The position numbers and the translations under genes were made by a program. DNA of 64,000 nucleotides, from the NCBI RefSeq assembly GCF_009746565.1, contig NZ_WRPN01000001.1, forward strand, positions 434,001-498,000, given 5' to 3'. A model generated the notes under the pieces. It searched no databases and had not been told where the DNA came from. It saw only the letters and a program-made list of their open reading frames with translations. Shown here in pieces: positions 34,967 to 44,236 of the stretch. Positions within the stretch are counted from its first letter, which is position 1; every line of letters begins with the position of its first letter. This stretch comes from Mariniflexile maritimum. GTDB taxonomy: Bacteria; Bacteroidota; Bacteroidia; Flavobacteriales; Flavobacteriaceae.

Positions 34967-35533
34967 ATTCTTCAAAATCTGTTCTCCTGCTAAACTACTC
35001 TTTTCTGGATGAAATTGCACACCGTAAAAGTTATTATGTTGCAATGCCGAAGCGTAATTGATACCATAATCGGTAGTAGCGATGGTTTCATTGCAATGCT
35101 CGGCATAATAACTGTGTACCAAATACATATACTCGTTTTCTTTGATGCCCTTAAATAAGTCCGATTTCAGGTCTTTGATAACGTTCCAACCCATTTGTGG
35201 CACTTTTACATGATTATCAAAACGTTTTACTTTGGTTTTAAAAACGCCCAATCCGGTTGTATTGCCTTCTTCCGTATGTTCGCAAAGCAATTGCATCCCT
35301 AAACAAATACCTAAAACGGGTTGTTTTAATTGAGGAATCAACACATCCAACCCTGTTTCCTTCAGCATTTTCATTGCAGAACTTGCTTCACCTACACCCG
35401 GAAAAATGATTTTATCGGCAGCTAAAATTTCATCTGGATTATCAGATAAAACAGCATCAATTCCCAAGCGTTTAAAGGCGAATTGTATGCTTTTTATGTT
35501 TCCTGCGCCGTAATCAATTATTATTAGTTTCAA
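34940..35533 (-). CDS. hisH: Imidazole glycerol phosphate synthase glutaminase subunit
   Basis: This 197-residue class I glutamine amidotransferase supplies ammonia to HisF. It begins IIIDYGAGNIKSIQFAFKRLG and has FPGVGEASSAM, the nucleophile PVLGICLGMQLLCEHTEEG (Cys) and the His-Glu pair in GVQFHPEKSS. It is transcribed between hisB and the four-helix-bundle gene. The last residues LKLEVKS and the stop coincide with a short repeat, an oddity described in the findings. Confidence 0.97.
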   Translation of the reverse strand: MKLIIIDYGAGNIKSIQFAFKRLGIDAVLSDNPDEILAADKIIFPGVGEASSAMKMLKETGLDVLIPQLKQPVLGICLGMQLLCEHTEEGNTTGLGVFKTKVKRFDNHVKVPQMGWNVIKDLKSDLFKGIKENEYMYLVHSYYAEHCNETIATTDYGINYASALQHNNFYGVQFHPEKSSLAGEQILKNFLKLEVKS

Positions 35534-35537
35534 TTTT

Positions 35538-35616
35538 TTAATATTAAAAGTTAGATATTGGAAGTTGAAAGTTGATTATCATTTTTTATAACTTTAACTT
35601 CTAATATTTAATATTG
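35538..35616. repeat. Inverted pair of AGTT-type repeats between hisB and hisH
   Basis: AATATTAAAAGTTAGATATTGGAAGTTGAAAGTT (35540-35573, split description) is followed by its inverted relative, AACTTTAACTTCTAATATTTAATATT. Together they can form a long imperfect hairpin in the 87-bp gap. Confidence 0.55.
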
Positions 35617-35620
35617 TACT

Positions 35621-36739
35621 TTACAATACTCCTTTAGTACTTGGTAAAAACATGTTGTTGGAATCACGTTTTACCGCCATTTTCATAGCTTTTGCAAAGG
35701 CTTTAAAAATACCTTCTATTTTGTGATGCTCATTAGTGCCTTCTGCTTTGATGTTTAAATTACATTTGGCACCATCGGTAAACGATTTGAACAGGTGATA
35801 GAACATTTCTGTTGGCATATCCCCTATTTTTTCGCGTTTGAATTCGGCATCCCATTCCAACCAATTCCTTCCACCAAAATCGACAGCCACTTGTGCCAAA
35901 CAATCGTCCATTGGCAAACAGAAACCATAGCGTTCAATACCCAATTTGTTGCCTAATGCTTTATGGAACAGTTCGCCAAAAGCAATCATGGTATCTTCTA
36001 TGGTGTGGTGTTCATCAACTTCTAAATCGCCATCCACTTTTATGGTTAAATCCATCGCACCGTGGCGCCCAATTTGATCTAACATGTGGTCGAAAAACGA
36101 TAAACCTGTACTAATGTCATTCTTCCCAGAACCATCCAGATTCAACTTTATATAAATTTTTGTTTCGTTTGTATTGCGTGTAATTTCCGCAACACGATCT
36201 TTCAACTTCAAAAATTCATATATTTCTTTCCAATCGGTCGTTGTTAATACTATTTCACTAATTATATCATCATTTTCGTTTAAATCTGTATTTTCGGCTA
36301 AGTAAATACCTTTCGCACCTAAATTTTTTGCCAACTCCATATCGGTAATTCTATCACCCAACACAAAGGAGTTTGCTAAATCATAAGCTTCAGAAAAATA
36401 TTTAGTCAACAAACCTGTGCGTGGTTTTCGTGTAGGTGCATTTTCATGCGGAAATGTTTTATCTATGTGAATATCAGCAAACAAGACACCTTCTTTTTCA
36501 AAAGCATTGATGATTTTATTCTGCGCTGGCCAAAACGTCTCTTCGGGAAATGAATCGGTTCCCAACCCATCTTGATTGGTAACCATAACCAATTCGTAAT
36601 CTAATTCAGCAGCTATTTTAGCCATATATTGGAACACTTTGGGGTAGAATTCCAGTTTTTCCAAACTATCCAATTGGTAATCAACAGGTGGTTCTAAAAC
36701 CAAGGTGCCATCGCGGTCTATAAATAATACTTTTTTCAT
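35621..36739 (-). CDS. hisB: Histidinol-phosphatase/imidazoleglycerol-phosphate dehydratase (bifunctional)
   Basis: The protein has 372 residues in two domains. The N-terminal HAD phosphatase (residues about 1-165) starts [19 protein letters not shown] with the DxD nucleophile and continues [13 protein letters not shown] and [18 protein letters not shown]. The C-terminal IGP dehydratase starts near residue 180 ([35 protein letters not shown]). It has the metal-binding His clusters [14 protein letters not shown] and [16 protein letters not shown]. It catalyses two steps of histidine synthesis, as in Escherichia coli. It is in the operon after hisC. Confidence 0.97.
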   Translation of the reverse strand: MKKVLFIDRDGTLVLEPPVDYQLDSLEKLEFYPKVFQYMAKIAAELDYELVMVTNQDGLGTDSFPEETFWPAQNKIINAFEKEGVLFADIHIDKTFPHENAPTRKPRTGLLTKYFSEAYDLANSFVLGDRITDMELAKNLGAKGIYLAENTDLNENDDIISEIVLTTTDWKEIYEFLKLKDRVAEITRNTNETKIYIKLNLDGSGKNDISTGLSFFDHMLDQIGRHGAMDLTIKVDGDLEVDEHHTIEDTMIAFGELFHKALGNKLGIERYGFCLPMDDCLAQVAVDFGGRNWLEWDAEFKREKIGDMPTEMFYHLFKSFTDGAKCNLNIKAEGTNEHHKIEGIFKAFAKAMKMAVKRDSNNMFLPSTKGVL

Positions 36740-36754
36740 AACAATACAATAATA

Positions 36755-36780
36755 CCTACAAGGTTTCTAAACCTTGCAGG
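36755..36780. repeat. Palindrome CCTACAAGGTTT / AAACCTTGCAGG at the hisC stop
   Basis: Arms 36755-36766 and 36769-36780 form a near-perfect palindrome. On the minus strand it encodes the last residues of HisC (LQGLETL) and the stop. The core is shared with the repeat between leuD and leuA. Confidence 0.65.
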
Positions 36781-37799
36781 ATATTAATTAAAATTTTATT
36801 TTCCTTTGGTGTTCCAACAGTTAAACGCAAGGTGTTTTCACATCCTGTTTGGGTCGTTCTATTACGAATAACAATACCTTTTTCAATAAGTTGATTATAG
36901 CGTTTATTGGCATCATCCACTTTTACCAATACAAAATTAGCATCGGTAGGGTATATTTTTGAAATATAACGGATGGATTTTAATTCTGAAATTAAAGCAG
37001 TGCGTTCCTTTAAAATATCGGCTATTTGATTGGTTGCCAAATCTTTGAAATTCAACAATTCAATAGCTTTTTTTTGTGTCAGTTCGTTAATATTGTAAGG
37101 TGGTTTGATGGTATTTAAAACCGTAATAATCTCTGTGGAAGCATAACAAATTCCTAATCGAATACCTGCCATGGCGTAGGCTTTTGATAAGGTTTGCGAT
37201 ACAATTAAATTGGGATATTGGTCTAATTTTGAAACCCAACTTTCCGCGTTTGAAAAATCGATATATGCTTCATCAATAACTACGATGCCTTTAAAATTAC
37301 TCACCAAGGTTTCAATAGCTTCTGGTGTAAAACTATTTCCTGATGGGTTATTTGGCGAACAAATAAAAAGCACTTTACTATTGGCATCTGCAGTATTTAA
37401 AATTTCTTCAACTTTTGGTTGAAAATCGGCGTCCAAATTTACTTTTTTGATACCGATAGCATTCAAATTTGCCAACACTTCATACATTCCATACGTTGGC
37501 GGTAAAATAACAATGTTATCGTGGTTTGGTTCACAAAAAGCCCTGAAAATAAGGTCTAACACTTCATCGCTGCCATTTCCTAAAAGGATATTTTTTGCAG
37601 AAACACCTTTGATTTCCGAAAGGATGGCTTTCAATTTACCTTGTTGTGGATCGGGATACCGGTTTACGCCATTTTCAAACGGATTTTCGTTGGCATCTAA
37701 AAACACCATGTTATCGGTCACCCCTTGAAATTCATCACGAGCAGATGAATACGGTTTTAATGCCTTTATGCTTGGACGTATTAAATTTTGTATGTTCAT
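36756..37799 (-). CDS. hisC: Histidinol-phosphate aminotransferase
   Basis: This 347-residue fold-type I PLP enzyme makes histidinol phosphate. Signatures include [58 protein letters not shown] and the PLP lysine in [16 protein letters not shown]. The length is usual. Its ATG shares one base with the hisD stop region, so translation is coupled. The last codons fall inside a dispersed palindrome. Confidence 0.97.
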   Translation of the reverse strand: MNIQNLIRPSIKALKPYSSARDEFQGVTDNMVFLDANENPFENGVNRYPDPQQGKLKAILSEIKGVSAKNILLGNGSDEVLDLIFRAFCEPNHDNIVILPPTYGMYEVLANLNAIGIKKVNLDADFQPKVEEILNTADANSKVLFICSPNNPSGNSFTPEAIETLVSNFKGIVVIDEAYIDFSNAESWVSKLDQYPNLIVSQTLSKAYAMAGIRLGICYASTEIITVLNTIKPPYNINELTQKKAIELLNFKDLATNQIADILKERTALISELKSIRYISKIYPTDANFVLVKVDDANKRYNQLIEKGIVIRNRTTQTGCENTLRLTVGTPKENKILINILQGLETL

Positions 37800-39082
37800 T
37801 ATTTTAAATCCTTTAATCGAATGGAAACCGCGTTTTTATGAGCCTGTAAGCCTTCAGCTTCTGCCATCAGCTCAATGGTTTCACCAATATTCAGAATACC
37901 TTCTTTTGATATTTTTTGAAACGTCATACTTTTTGAAAAACTATCTAAATTCACACCGGAATAGGCTTTACTAAACCCATTTGTTGGCAAGGTATGATTG
38001 GTGCCAGAAGCATAATCGCCCGCACTTTCAGGCGTATAATCGCCAATAAAAACGGAACCGGCATTCGCTATATTTTCTATATAAAAATGGTCGTTTTTAG
38101 AACAGATAATAAAATGTTCTGGGCCATATTCATTTATCAATTCCAAAGCTATGGCATCATTTTCAACGTAAATGAGTTTAGAATTGGCTATGGATTTTTC
38201 AGCAATCGCTTTACGCGGAAGCACTTCAAGTTGTTTTCCGACTTCTTCTGAAACTTTATTAATTAAATTTTGTGATGTTGAAACCAAAATAACCTGACTA
38301 TCGGTACCGTGTTCAGCTTGACTTAACAAATCGGATGCAATGTATGAAGCATTCGCGGTTTCATCGGCCACTACCAATAACTCACTAGGCCCCGCAGGCA
38401 TATCGATAGCTACGCCGTATTTGGTCGCTAATTGTTTTGCAACGGTTACATATTGGTTTCCGGGGCCAAAAATTTTATACACTTGCGGAATGGTTTCTGT
38501 TCCAAAAGTTAATGCGGCAATCGCTTGGATGCCACCCACTTTTATAATTTTTGTAACCCCACATAACTGCGCAGCAAAAAGAATTTCAGGTGCTAATTCG
38601 CCCTGTTTGTTTGGTGGCGAACACAATACGATTTCCTTACAACCCGCTATTTGTGCAGGAACAGCCAACATTAAAACGGTTGAAAATAAAGGTGCGGTGC
38701 CACCCGGAATGTACAAGCCTACTTTTTGTATCGGGCGTTTTTCTTGCCAACATTGTACCCCTATTGTGGTTTCAACTTCTATTCTACTCGTTTTTTGTGC
38801 CTTGTGAAATACGTCTATATTTTGTTTGGCCTGTTTTATGGCATTTTGAAGTTTTTCAGGTACGTTTTTAATAGCATTTTGAATGTCTTCAGAAGTAACA
38901 AGGTTCGATTCTAAATCGATTCCATCAAACTGCAAGGTATATTTTTTGATGGCTTCATCACCTTTCAAACGAATGTCATCAAAAATGTGCATAACCGTCG
39001 CTTCAATATCACCAACGGTTTGTGTGGGTCGTTTTAAAACCTCAGCCCATTCGTTTTTATTTGGGTTATTAATTATTTGCAT
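37799..39082 (-). CDS. hisD: Histidinol dehydrogenase
   Basis: The 427-residue Zn enzyme oxidises histidinol to histidine in two NAD-dependent steps. Signatures are QKVGLYIPGGTAPLFSTVLMLAVPAQIAGC, GGIQAIAALTFGTETIPQVYKIFGPGNQYV, DMPAGPSELLVVADETANASYIASDLLSQAEHG and GDYTPESAGDYASGTNHTLPT with metal-ligand residues. It follows hisG in the operon, and hisC starts at its stop. Confidence 0.97.
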   Translation of the reverse strand: MQIINNPNKNEWAEVLKRPTQTVGDIEATVMHIFDDIRLKGDEAIKKYTLQFDGIDLESNLVTSEDIQNAIKNVPEKLQNAIKQAKQNIDVFHKAQKTSRIEVETTIGVQCWQEKRPIQKVGLYIPGGTAPLFSTVLMLAVPAQIAGCKEIVLCSPPNKQGELAPEILFAAQLCGVTKIIKVGGIQAIAALTFGTETIPQVYKIFGPGNQYVTVAKQLATKYGVAIDMPAGPSELLVVADETANASYIASDLLSQAEHGTDSQVILVSTSQNLINKVSEEVGKQLEVLPRKAIAEKSIANSKLIYVENDAIALELINEYGPEHFIICSKNDHFYIENIANAGSVFIGDYTPESAGDYASGTNHTLPTNGFSKAYSGVNLDSFSKSMTFQKISKEGILNIGETIELMAEAEGLQAHKNAVSIRLKDLK

Positions 39083-39137
39083 TTTTTAAGCCGTTGGCTA
39101 GTATCATTATTAATTTTTACTTTTCATTATTAATTGC

Positions 39138-39995
39138 TTAGAGCACCATTTTTTCTATTGGGCAAACCAAAATACCTTGGGCACCGCGCGCTTTTAAGTC
39201 GTCTATAACATCCCAAAACTGATTTTTACTGATAACCGAGTGGATGGAACTCCAACCTTCTTCAGCTAGTGGTAAAACGGTTGGACTCTTCATTCCCGGT
39301 AAAACACTTATAATGTCTTTTACTTTATCGTTTGGCGCATTAAGCAACACGTATTTAGATTCCCGCCCTTTTAAAACCGATTTGATTCGGAACTGTATTT
39401 TATCTAAAATGGCTTGTTTTCCGGCATCTAAAATGGGCGACACCGCCAAAACCGCTTCCGATTTTAAAATCATTTCAACCTCTTTTAAATTGTTTTTAAA
39501 CAAGGTGCTACCGCTGGAAACAATATCAACAATGGCATCTGCCAACCCAATATTTGGCGCTATTTCAACCGAACCATTAATAATATGAAGGTTTGCCTTG
39601 ATGCCCTTTTCATTCAAATAATTTTGAACGGTGTTTGGGTACGATGTAGCGATGCGTTTGCCATCTAAATCCTTGATACTTTTAAAATCCATGGTTTTGG
39701 GTACCGCAACGCACACACGGCACGAAGAAAAACCTAATTTTTCTGCTATATTTATTCCGTTGCCTTTTTCAATCAATACGTTTTCGCCAATAATGGCAGC
39801 ATCAACAACACCGTCTTTTAAATATTGGGGAATATCGCCGTTTCTTAAATAGAAAACTTCAACAGGGAAATTTCTTGCGGCTGCTTTTAATTGATCGATG
39901 CCATTATCGATGGAAATGCCAATATCTTTTAGTAATTCCATGGATTCGTCGTGTAAACGACCCGATTTTTGTACTGCAATTCTTAATGTGCTCAT
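39138..39995 (-). CDS. hisG: ATP phosphoribosyltransferase (long form)
   Basis: The first enzyme of histidine synthesis, 285 residues. The catalytic part has LRIAVQKSGRLHDESMELLKDIG, DAAIIGENVLIE, KRIATSYPNTVQNYL and GSVEIAPNIGLADAIVDIVSSGSTL. The C-terminal regulatory part (ending DVIDDLKARGAQGILVCPIEKMVL) belongs to the long, feedback-regulated HisG-L form that works without HisZ. It is the first structural gene, about 125 nt after the leader-peptide stop and downstream of a terminator hairpin. Confidence 0.97.
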   Translation of the reverse strand: MSTLRIAVQKSGRLHDESMELLKDIGISIDNGIDQLKAAARNFPVEVFYLRNGDIPQYLKDGVVDAAIIGENVLIEKGNGINIAEKLGFSSCRVCVAVPKTMDFKSIKDLDGKRIATSYPNTVQNYLNEKGIKANLHIINGSVEIAPNIGLADAIVDIVSSGSTLFKNNLKEVEMILKSEAVLAVSPILDAGKQAILDKIQFRIKSVLKGRESKYVLLNAPNDKVKDIISVLPGMKSPTVLPLAEEGWSSIHSVISKNQFWDVIDDLKARGAQGILVCPIEKMVL

Positions 39996-40015
39996 TTTTT
40001 ATGGTTTAAAAGTTA

Positions 40016-40056
40016 TCCGTTTTCGGGATAAAAAGATTCCCGTTTTCACGGGAAAA
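40016..40056 (-). other. Two small hairpins between attenuator and hisG
   Basis: TTATCC-GTTTTC-GGGATAA and TTCCCGT-TTTC-ACGGGAA lie just upstream of hisG, downstream of the attenuator terminator, and share a TTTTC-type loop. They could affect translation initiation or RNA stability. No function is known. Confidence 0.4.
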
Positions 40057-40059
40057 ATA

Positions 40060-40088
40060 AAACCCGCTTGAGTGTCTCAAACGGGTTT
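40060..40088 (-). terminator. his attenuator terminator hairpin
   Basis: In RNA (minus strand) AAACCCGUUUGAG pairs with CUCAAGCGGGUUU over 13 bp with one G-U pair and a 3-nt loop. A UAUUUUU tract follows. It is placed between the leader peptide and hisG. The 3' arm contains CTCAAGCG, identical to leader bases 40127-40134, which can pair instead with the 5' arm. Confidence 0.85.
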
Positions 40089-40120
40089 ATAAAAATATGT
40101 TGATTTTATTCAATACATCT

Positions 40121-40177
40121 TCACTTCGCTTGAGAGCAAATTTGAAAATGATGGTGATGCGATTGAATAAAGGTCAT
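40121..40177 (-). CDS. hisL: Histidine operon leader peptide
   Basis: The minus-strand frame from ATG at 40177 encodes MTFIQSHHHHFQICSQAK, 18 residues with four consecutive His codons at 40148-40159. This is the classic sensor of a transcription attenuator. The stop lies 33 nt before the terminator hairpin. If the ribosome stalls at His codons, the following segment (codons SQA, 40127-40134, RNA CUCAAGCG) is free to pair with the 5' arm of the terminator and allow readthrough into hisG. When His-tRNA is plentiful, the ribosome covers that segment and the terminator forms. This mechanism is inferred from sequence and from known proteobacterial his attenuators. Confidence 0.88.
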   Translation of the reverse strand: MTFIQSHHHHFQICSQAK

Positions 40178-40197
40178 TTTTTTGTTTTTTACTTTGG

Positions 40198-40230
40198 CAA
40201 ATATCATAAATTATCGTGGATTATTCCAAA
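40198..40230 (-). promoter_or_regulatory. Candidate his operon promoter
   Basis: On the minus strand TTTG (40227-40230), a 21-nt spacer and GATATTTG (40198-40205, one mismatch to TAnnTTTG) give a plausible Bacteroidota promoter. Its start would be roughly 10-15 nt upstream of the leader-peptide ATG. Confidence 0.45.
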
Positions 40231-40338
40231 TAAAAACAACAAATCTTATAACTATTGAATATTATCTATTTTTAATTAAAAATAATTGGCTAAAATTCAA
40301 AATATCTATAAAATTTCTGAATTATTTAGTCCGTTTTG

Positions 40339-41154
40339 TTATTGGTTTCCTAAAATTATAGGTAAACCGCTATCGCCCGAACCTATTACAACAACCTTAC
40401 TATTGGGCGATTCTGCCAACTTCATGGTCGCATCAATGCCTTTGTCCTGTAAAATTTTATCGGTTAATGAGGCACTCAAAATTCTGTTTGATTCGGCTTT
40501 ACCTTGTGCTTCAATAATAACCTTTTCGGCTTCTTTTTGTGCAGTAACCAATCTGAATTCATATTCCAACGATTCTTGTTCTTGCTTTAATTTGCGCTCA
40601 ATGGCATCTTTAATGGTTGATGGCAACGTAACATCGCGCACCAAAACCTCATTTAACTGAATATACTGCGATTCTACAATTTTTTTGGTTTCTTCAAATA
40701 TTTCTTGCTGAATGGCATCCCGTTTACTGGAATACAATTGCTCTGGGGTGTAGCGCCCAACTACACTTCTGGCAGCCGATCGAATGGCCGGAAGCAATAC
40801 CCGCTCTTTATACATTTCACTTTTTTCTTGGTGCAACTTGCCAAGGTTTTGAAAATCGGGCTGAAACCAAACAGATGCTTCTAATTTTATATCCAGTCCA
40901 TTTGAAGATAGCACATTCATTTTTTCCAATATTTCTTGCTGTCTTACTTCATAAATAAACACCTTATTCCAAGGTGCTACAATATGGAATCCTTCGCCCA
41001 TGGCAGGTTCATCAACCACAACGCCTTCTCCAAAGGTCTTAAACAGCACACCTGCTTGACCAGAGCCAATGGTTACAGCCGATTTAGCCAACAAAACAAT
41101 TAAAACAATAGCGATAATGATGGTAGGTACTGCGATTTTAGGTAATTTTTCCAT
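40339..41154 (-). CDS. Prohibitin/SPFH-domain membrane protein
   Basis: This 271-residue protein has one N-terminal membrane helix (VPTIIIAIVLIVLLAKSAVTI). A SPFH/prohibitin domain follows with GSGQAGVLFKTFGEGV, GFHIVAPWNKVFIYEVRQQ, EASVWFQPD and AARSVVGRYTPEQLYSSKRDAIQQEI. A charged coiled coil (EQESLEYEFRLVTAQKEAEKVIIEAQGKAESNRIL) ends it. Such proteins form membrane microdomain rings and can control FtsH proteolysis. The gene stands between the his leader and a universal stress gene, with no visible partner. Confidence 0.9.
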   Translation of the reverse strand: MEKLPKIAVPTIIIAIVLIVLLAKSAVTIGSGQAGVLFKTFGEGVVVDEPAMGEGFHIVAPWNKVFIYEVRQQEILEKMNVLSSNGLDIKLEASVWFQPDFQNLGKLHQEKSEMYKERVLLPAIRSAARSVVGRYTPEQLYSSKRDAIQQEIFEETKKIVESQYIQLNEVLVRDVTLPSTIKDAIERKLKQEQESLEYEFRLVTAQKEAEKVIIEAQGKAESNRILSASLTDKILQDKGIDATMKLAESPNSKVVVIGSGDSGLPIILGNQ

Positions 41155-41384
41155 AGATTTTTTTTTAAAAAAATAAAGATAGGCTAATTTTTACTTTACA
41201 GCTAATGCCTGCTAATTGTTTTTATAAGGAATTATGATTTTTTTAGGAAATTGGCGAAACCTTTTAAGTATCTGGAATGAGTACAAAATGATGCTTTTTA
41301 TTGACAAAATAATAGTTTTAGGGATTTTTAAGTTGTATTTTTAGGTATCCGTTTAGATTGTTTAACCATTAAAGTTTAGTCAAT

Positions 41385-42185
41385 ATGAAAACCATTATCA
41401 TAGCTACGGATTTTTCGGAAGAAGCTAAAAATGCGACCGAATATGCCCTCAATATGGCAAAAATAACACAGGCTCAAGTAGTGCTTTTCAATTTGCACAT
41501 TTTATCGGTGCATGTAATAAATTCGCGGTTGCCATACGATGCCATATTGACCACCGCTGAAAAAGCCAAACAAAAAATGGAACTTGAGGTAGCAAACCTT
41601 TCCAAAAAGCACAACCTATCGATTACGCCATATTTTGCCATGGGAGATTTCAATGAACAATTACAATATGCCATTGAAGCATATCAGGCCGAATTGGTTG
41701 TTATGGGCATGCACAAAAAAACCTTGGAAGGCGATTTGTTGGGCAGTACCACCACAGAAGCCATCCATAAAATAAAGACCCCAATTCTTGCCATTCCAAT
41801 TGGCGCCAAATTTAATGGCATTAAAAAGATTATGTATGCATGTGACATCAACAGAGGGATTTCAACGGAAATACTGGATAAGGTAAAGCGCACCACACAC
41901 CTATTTAATGCGGTTTTAAAAGTGTTTCATGTAAACGACCATTTGCCTGAAACAAGCGTTGCAACCGAAATGCTTGAACCCTTGGAAGGCGTTTCGTATT
42001 ATTATAAAAGCGTTCAATCGGATGCTGTAATAGATGAAATTAAAAAGGAATTAATAAGTTTTAAACCCGATATTTTAATTATGGTACCTTATGAATATGG
42101 ATTTTGGTCGTCGTTAATTCACAAAAGCAAAACCCGTGTCATGTCTTCGGGCTTAGAGATGCCTTTGTTATCCATTCATGGGTAA
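41385..42185 (+). CDS. Universal stress protein with two UspA domains
   Basis: The 266-residue tandem Usp protein begins TIIIATDFSEEAKNATEYALNMAK, the usual start. Its first domain ends with VVMGMHKKTLEGDLLGSTTTEAIHKIKTPILAIP, where the G-x2-G-x9-G-S/T nucleotide motif is partly recognisable. The second domain (KKIMYACDINRGISTEILDKVKR) is degenerate and lacks the full ATP motif. Members of this class support stress survival, often in hypoxia or stationary phase. It is monocistronic and convergent with the VWA gene. Confidence 0.9.
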   Translation: MKTIIIATDFSEEAKNATEYALNMAKITQAQVVLFNLHILSVHVINSRLPYDAILTTAEKAKQKMELEVANLSKKHNLSITPYFAMGDFNEQLQYAIEAYQAELVVMGMHKKTLEGDLLGSTTTEAIHKIKTPILAIPIGAKFNGIKKIMYACDINRGISTEILDKVKRTTHLFNAVLKVFHVNDHLPETSVATEMLEPLEGVSYYYKSVQSDAVIDEIKKELISFKPDILIMVPYEYGFWSSLIHKSKTRVMSSGLEMPLLSIHG

Positions 42186-42196
42186 AAGGTACGTTG

Positions 42197-44230
42197 TTAG
42201 ATGCGTCCGTTATATTTTCGTAAAAACCATTCCAATGCCAAACTTATGGCAATGATTATAAGCAGGTAGTACCAATCAATTAACGGCAAACTGTTTGTTG
42301 CGCTTTTTTGAATGTTGACAAATCGGGGGTCGTTTAACAAATCGGTTTCCAAACGGCTTGTGTTATTTATAAAATAGCTTTTTCCCTCACTGTTGGCCGC
42401 CAATTGCTGAAGTTTTGCAACATCGGCATTTAAAAATTGTTGCTCTACATCATATTCCAAAATCTTGAAACTTCCCGATTTTGATATATTTTCGTTAGTG
42501 GCGGTAACTGTAAAGGTATATTCGGATGGCACTAAACTACTTAAATCTACCTGGTAATTGGTATGGTTTAGAATAAGTGGAAAGGTTTTTGTTTCATTTG
42601 TAACACTGTTTTTTACTGAAATAGTTAAAGATGCCTTGGGGTTGAAAACGTAATTTTTATCGAAAAATTCAGCCTTAACAAGCACATTATGAGTGCCGTT
42701 GTAAAACGATTCATAGTCTAGGTTCAATCGGCTTTTCAATTTGTTTGAGGCTAGGTACTGCACCAATTTCCCCATAAAATCATCAAACGTTTGAAACGAT
42801 TTGGTATTTAAAAAACTTTGGGCACGCCATTGCCAAATATTTTCACCAAACAAAACGGCCTCTCGCCTACCGCCTGCCTCAAAAGTGGCCAATAACGGAT
42901 CGTTTTTTGAAAAGCCATTCATCGATTTATACAACAGGGCTTCAAAAGGCATTGTAAATGTGGCCGAACCATAATGCGTATTTAGCGGAGGAAACGATTC
43001 AAAATTAATATCATCCATTAAAAAAGCGACATAATTTTTATTGAACACGGCTTGATACGTTTCTGTTTGATTGGTTATTTCGTAAACATAATTTTTATTG
43101 ATTTTGTTTAAAAAATTCAAATCGGTTTTTGTCCCTACAATTACAAATCGGTTTTTGTTTTCGGCATCCAATGCATCAAACAACTTATTGAACTGATAGT
43201 TTGGCTGATAGAGAATAACTAATTGAAAATCATTAATTTGATTTATAATTTCTTTTGAATTAAATAACGTTACGGAACGTTGTTCATTAGCTTCAATGCT
43301 TTTTTTAAAGGCACCCAAATCGGGGTGGAGAACATCGCTAACCAAGGCTATTTTTGTTTTCTGGTCAATAACTTCAACAGCAAAATTTTTAATGTTATTG
43401 GTGGTGTTCCTTTCGTTTTGTATGGGTTCCAACCTTGCTTGGTACACCTGTACGCCCACCGTATTGGCTGGAAGTGTAAAATTAACAACTTTGGCGTTAT
43501 TGGTTTTTGTAAACGATAGGTTTTCAGAGTAAACAACCGTTTTGCCATTGGTTACCACAAACCTAGTATTTACTGCAGCTTCTCCATTGTAAACCAAAAT
43601 GGTTTCAATAGGAAACTGGTTTTTTAAAAAAGCATATTTGTTAACGTTAAGTTGCTGGATTTTTAAATCGGTGTACTGAATGGTATCGCCCAAGATAACA
43701 GGATAAATGGGTTGGTTGTAAGTGTTGGGCACAAAAGCGTAATCGTTTCCGTAGGTTTGGTTGCCATCGGTAATTAAAACGGTGGGTGAAATGGTTTCGT
43801 TATAAACTTGCGATAATTGCGTAAAGGCCTTATCAATATTGGTTTGCTTTTCGGTAAATGTAATGGTGTTACTAGGGTTTAATGTTTCGCCAAAGGTGTA
43901 AACTTCTACATTAAACTTGTCGTTAAGACTTTTACTTGTTGTTAATTTTTTTACGAAATCGGTGGTAGATTTGTCTTGCTTTAAATGGGTTATTGAACTG
44001 GAATTATCAACTGCGAGGACTAAATTGGGTTTTTCGGTGGTTAAGGTAATTTGCTCAAATTTCGGATTGATGAGCACTAACAAAATGGCAAATAGGGTAA
44101 GAAATCGCAAAAACAAAAAAAGCATGTTCCACTTCGACATGCTTTTTTTGGGTGTATAATACTGAAAACCTGCCAATAGTAAAGCAACAATTCCAGCAAG
44201 CAAAATGTATATGATAGTTTCTATTTGCAT
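42197..44230 (-). CDS. Membrane-anchored VWA-domain protein (BatA-like)
   Basis: The 677-residue protein starts with two hydrophobic helices (IIYILLAGIVALLLAGFQYYT and MLFLFLRFLTLFAILLVLI). A von Willebrand A-like domain follows with NLVLAVDNSSSITH, where DxSxS forms the MIDAS metal site. A long beta-rich region comes next, and the last helix is WYYLLIIIAISLALEWFLRKY near the C-terminus. The layout resembles BatA/BatB-like proteins and related Bacteroidota VWA membrane proteins. No MoxR or Bat partners are next to it, so a specific role is not evident. Confidence 0.85.
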   Translation of the reverse strand: MQIETIIYILLAGIVALLLAGFQYYTPKKSMSKWNMLFLFLRFLTLFAILLVLINPKFEQITLTTEKPNLVLAVDNSSSITHLKQDKSTTDFVKKLTTSKSLNDKFNVEVYTFGETLNPSNTITFTEKQTNIDKAFTQLSQVYNETISPTVLITDGNQTYGNDYAFVPNTYNQPIYPVILGDTIQYTDLKIQQLNVNKYAFLKNQFPIETILVYNGEAAVNTRFVVTNGKTVVYSENLSFTKTNNAKVVNFTLPANTVGVQVYQARLEPIQNERNTTNNIKNFAVEVIDQKTKIALVSDVLHPDLGAFKKSIEANEQRSVTLFNSKEIINQINDFQLVILYQPNYQFNKLFDALDAENKNRFVIVGTKTDLNFLNKINKNYVYEITNQTETYQAVFNKNYVAFLMDDINFESFPPLNTHYGSATFTMPFEALLYKSMNGFSKNDPLLATFEAGGRREAVLFGENIWQWRAQSFLNTKSFQTFDDFMGKLVQYLASNKLKSRLNLDYESFYNGTHNVLVKAEFFDKNYVFNPKASLTISVKNSVTNETKTFPLILNHTNYQVDLSSLVPSEYTFTVTATNENISKSGSFKILEYDVEQQFLNADVAKLQQLAANSEGKSYFINNTSRLETDLLNDPRFVNIQKSATNSLPLIDWYYLLIIIAISLALEWFLRKYNGRI

Positions 44231-44236
44231 GTACGG

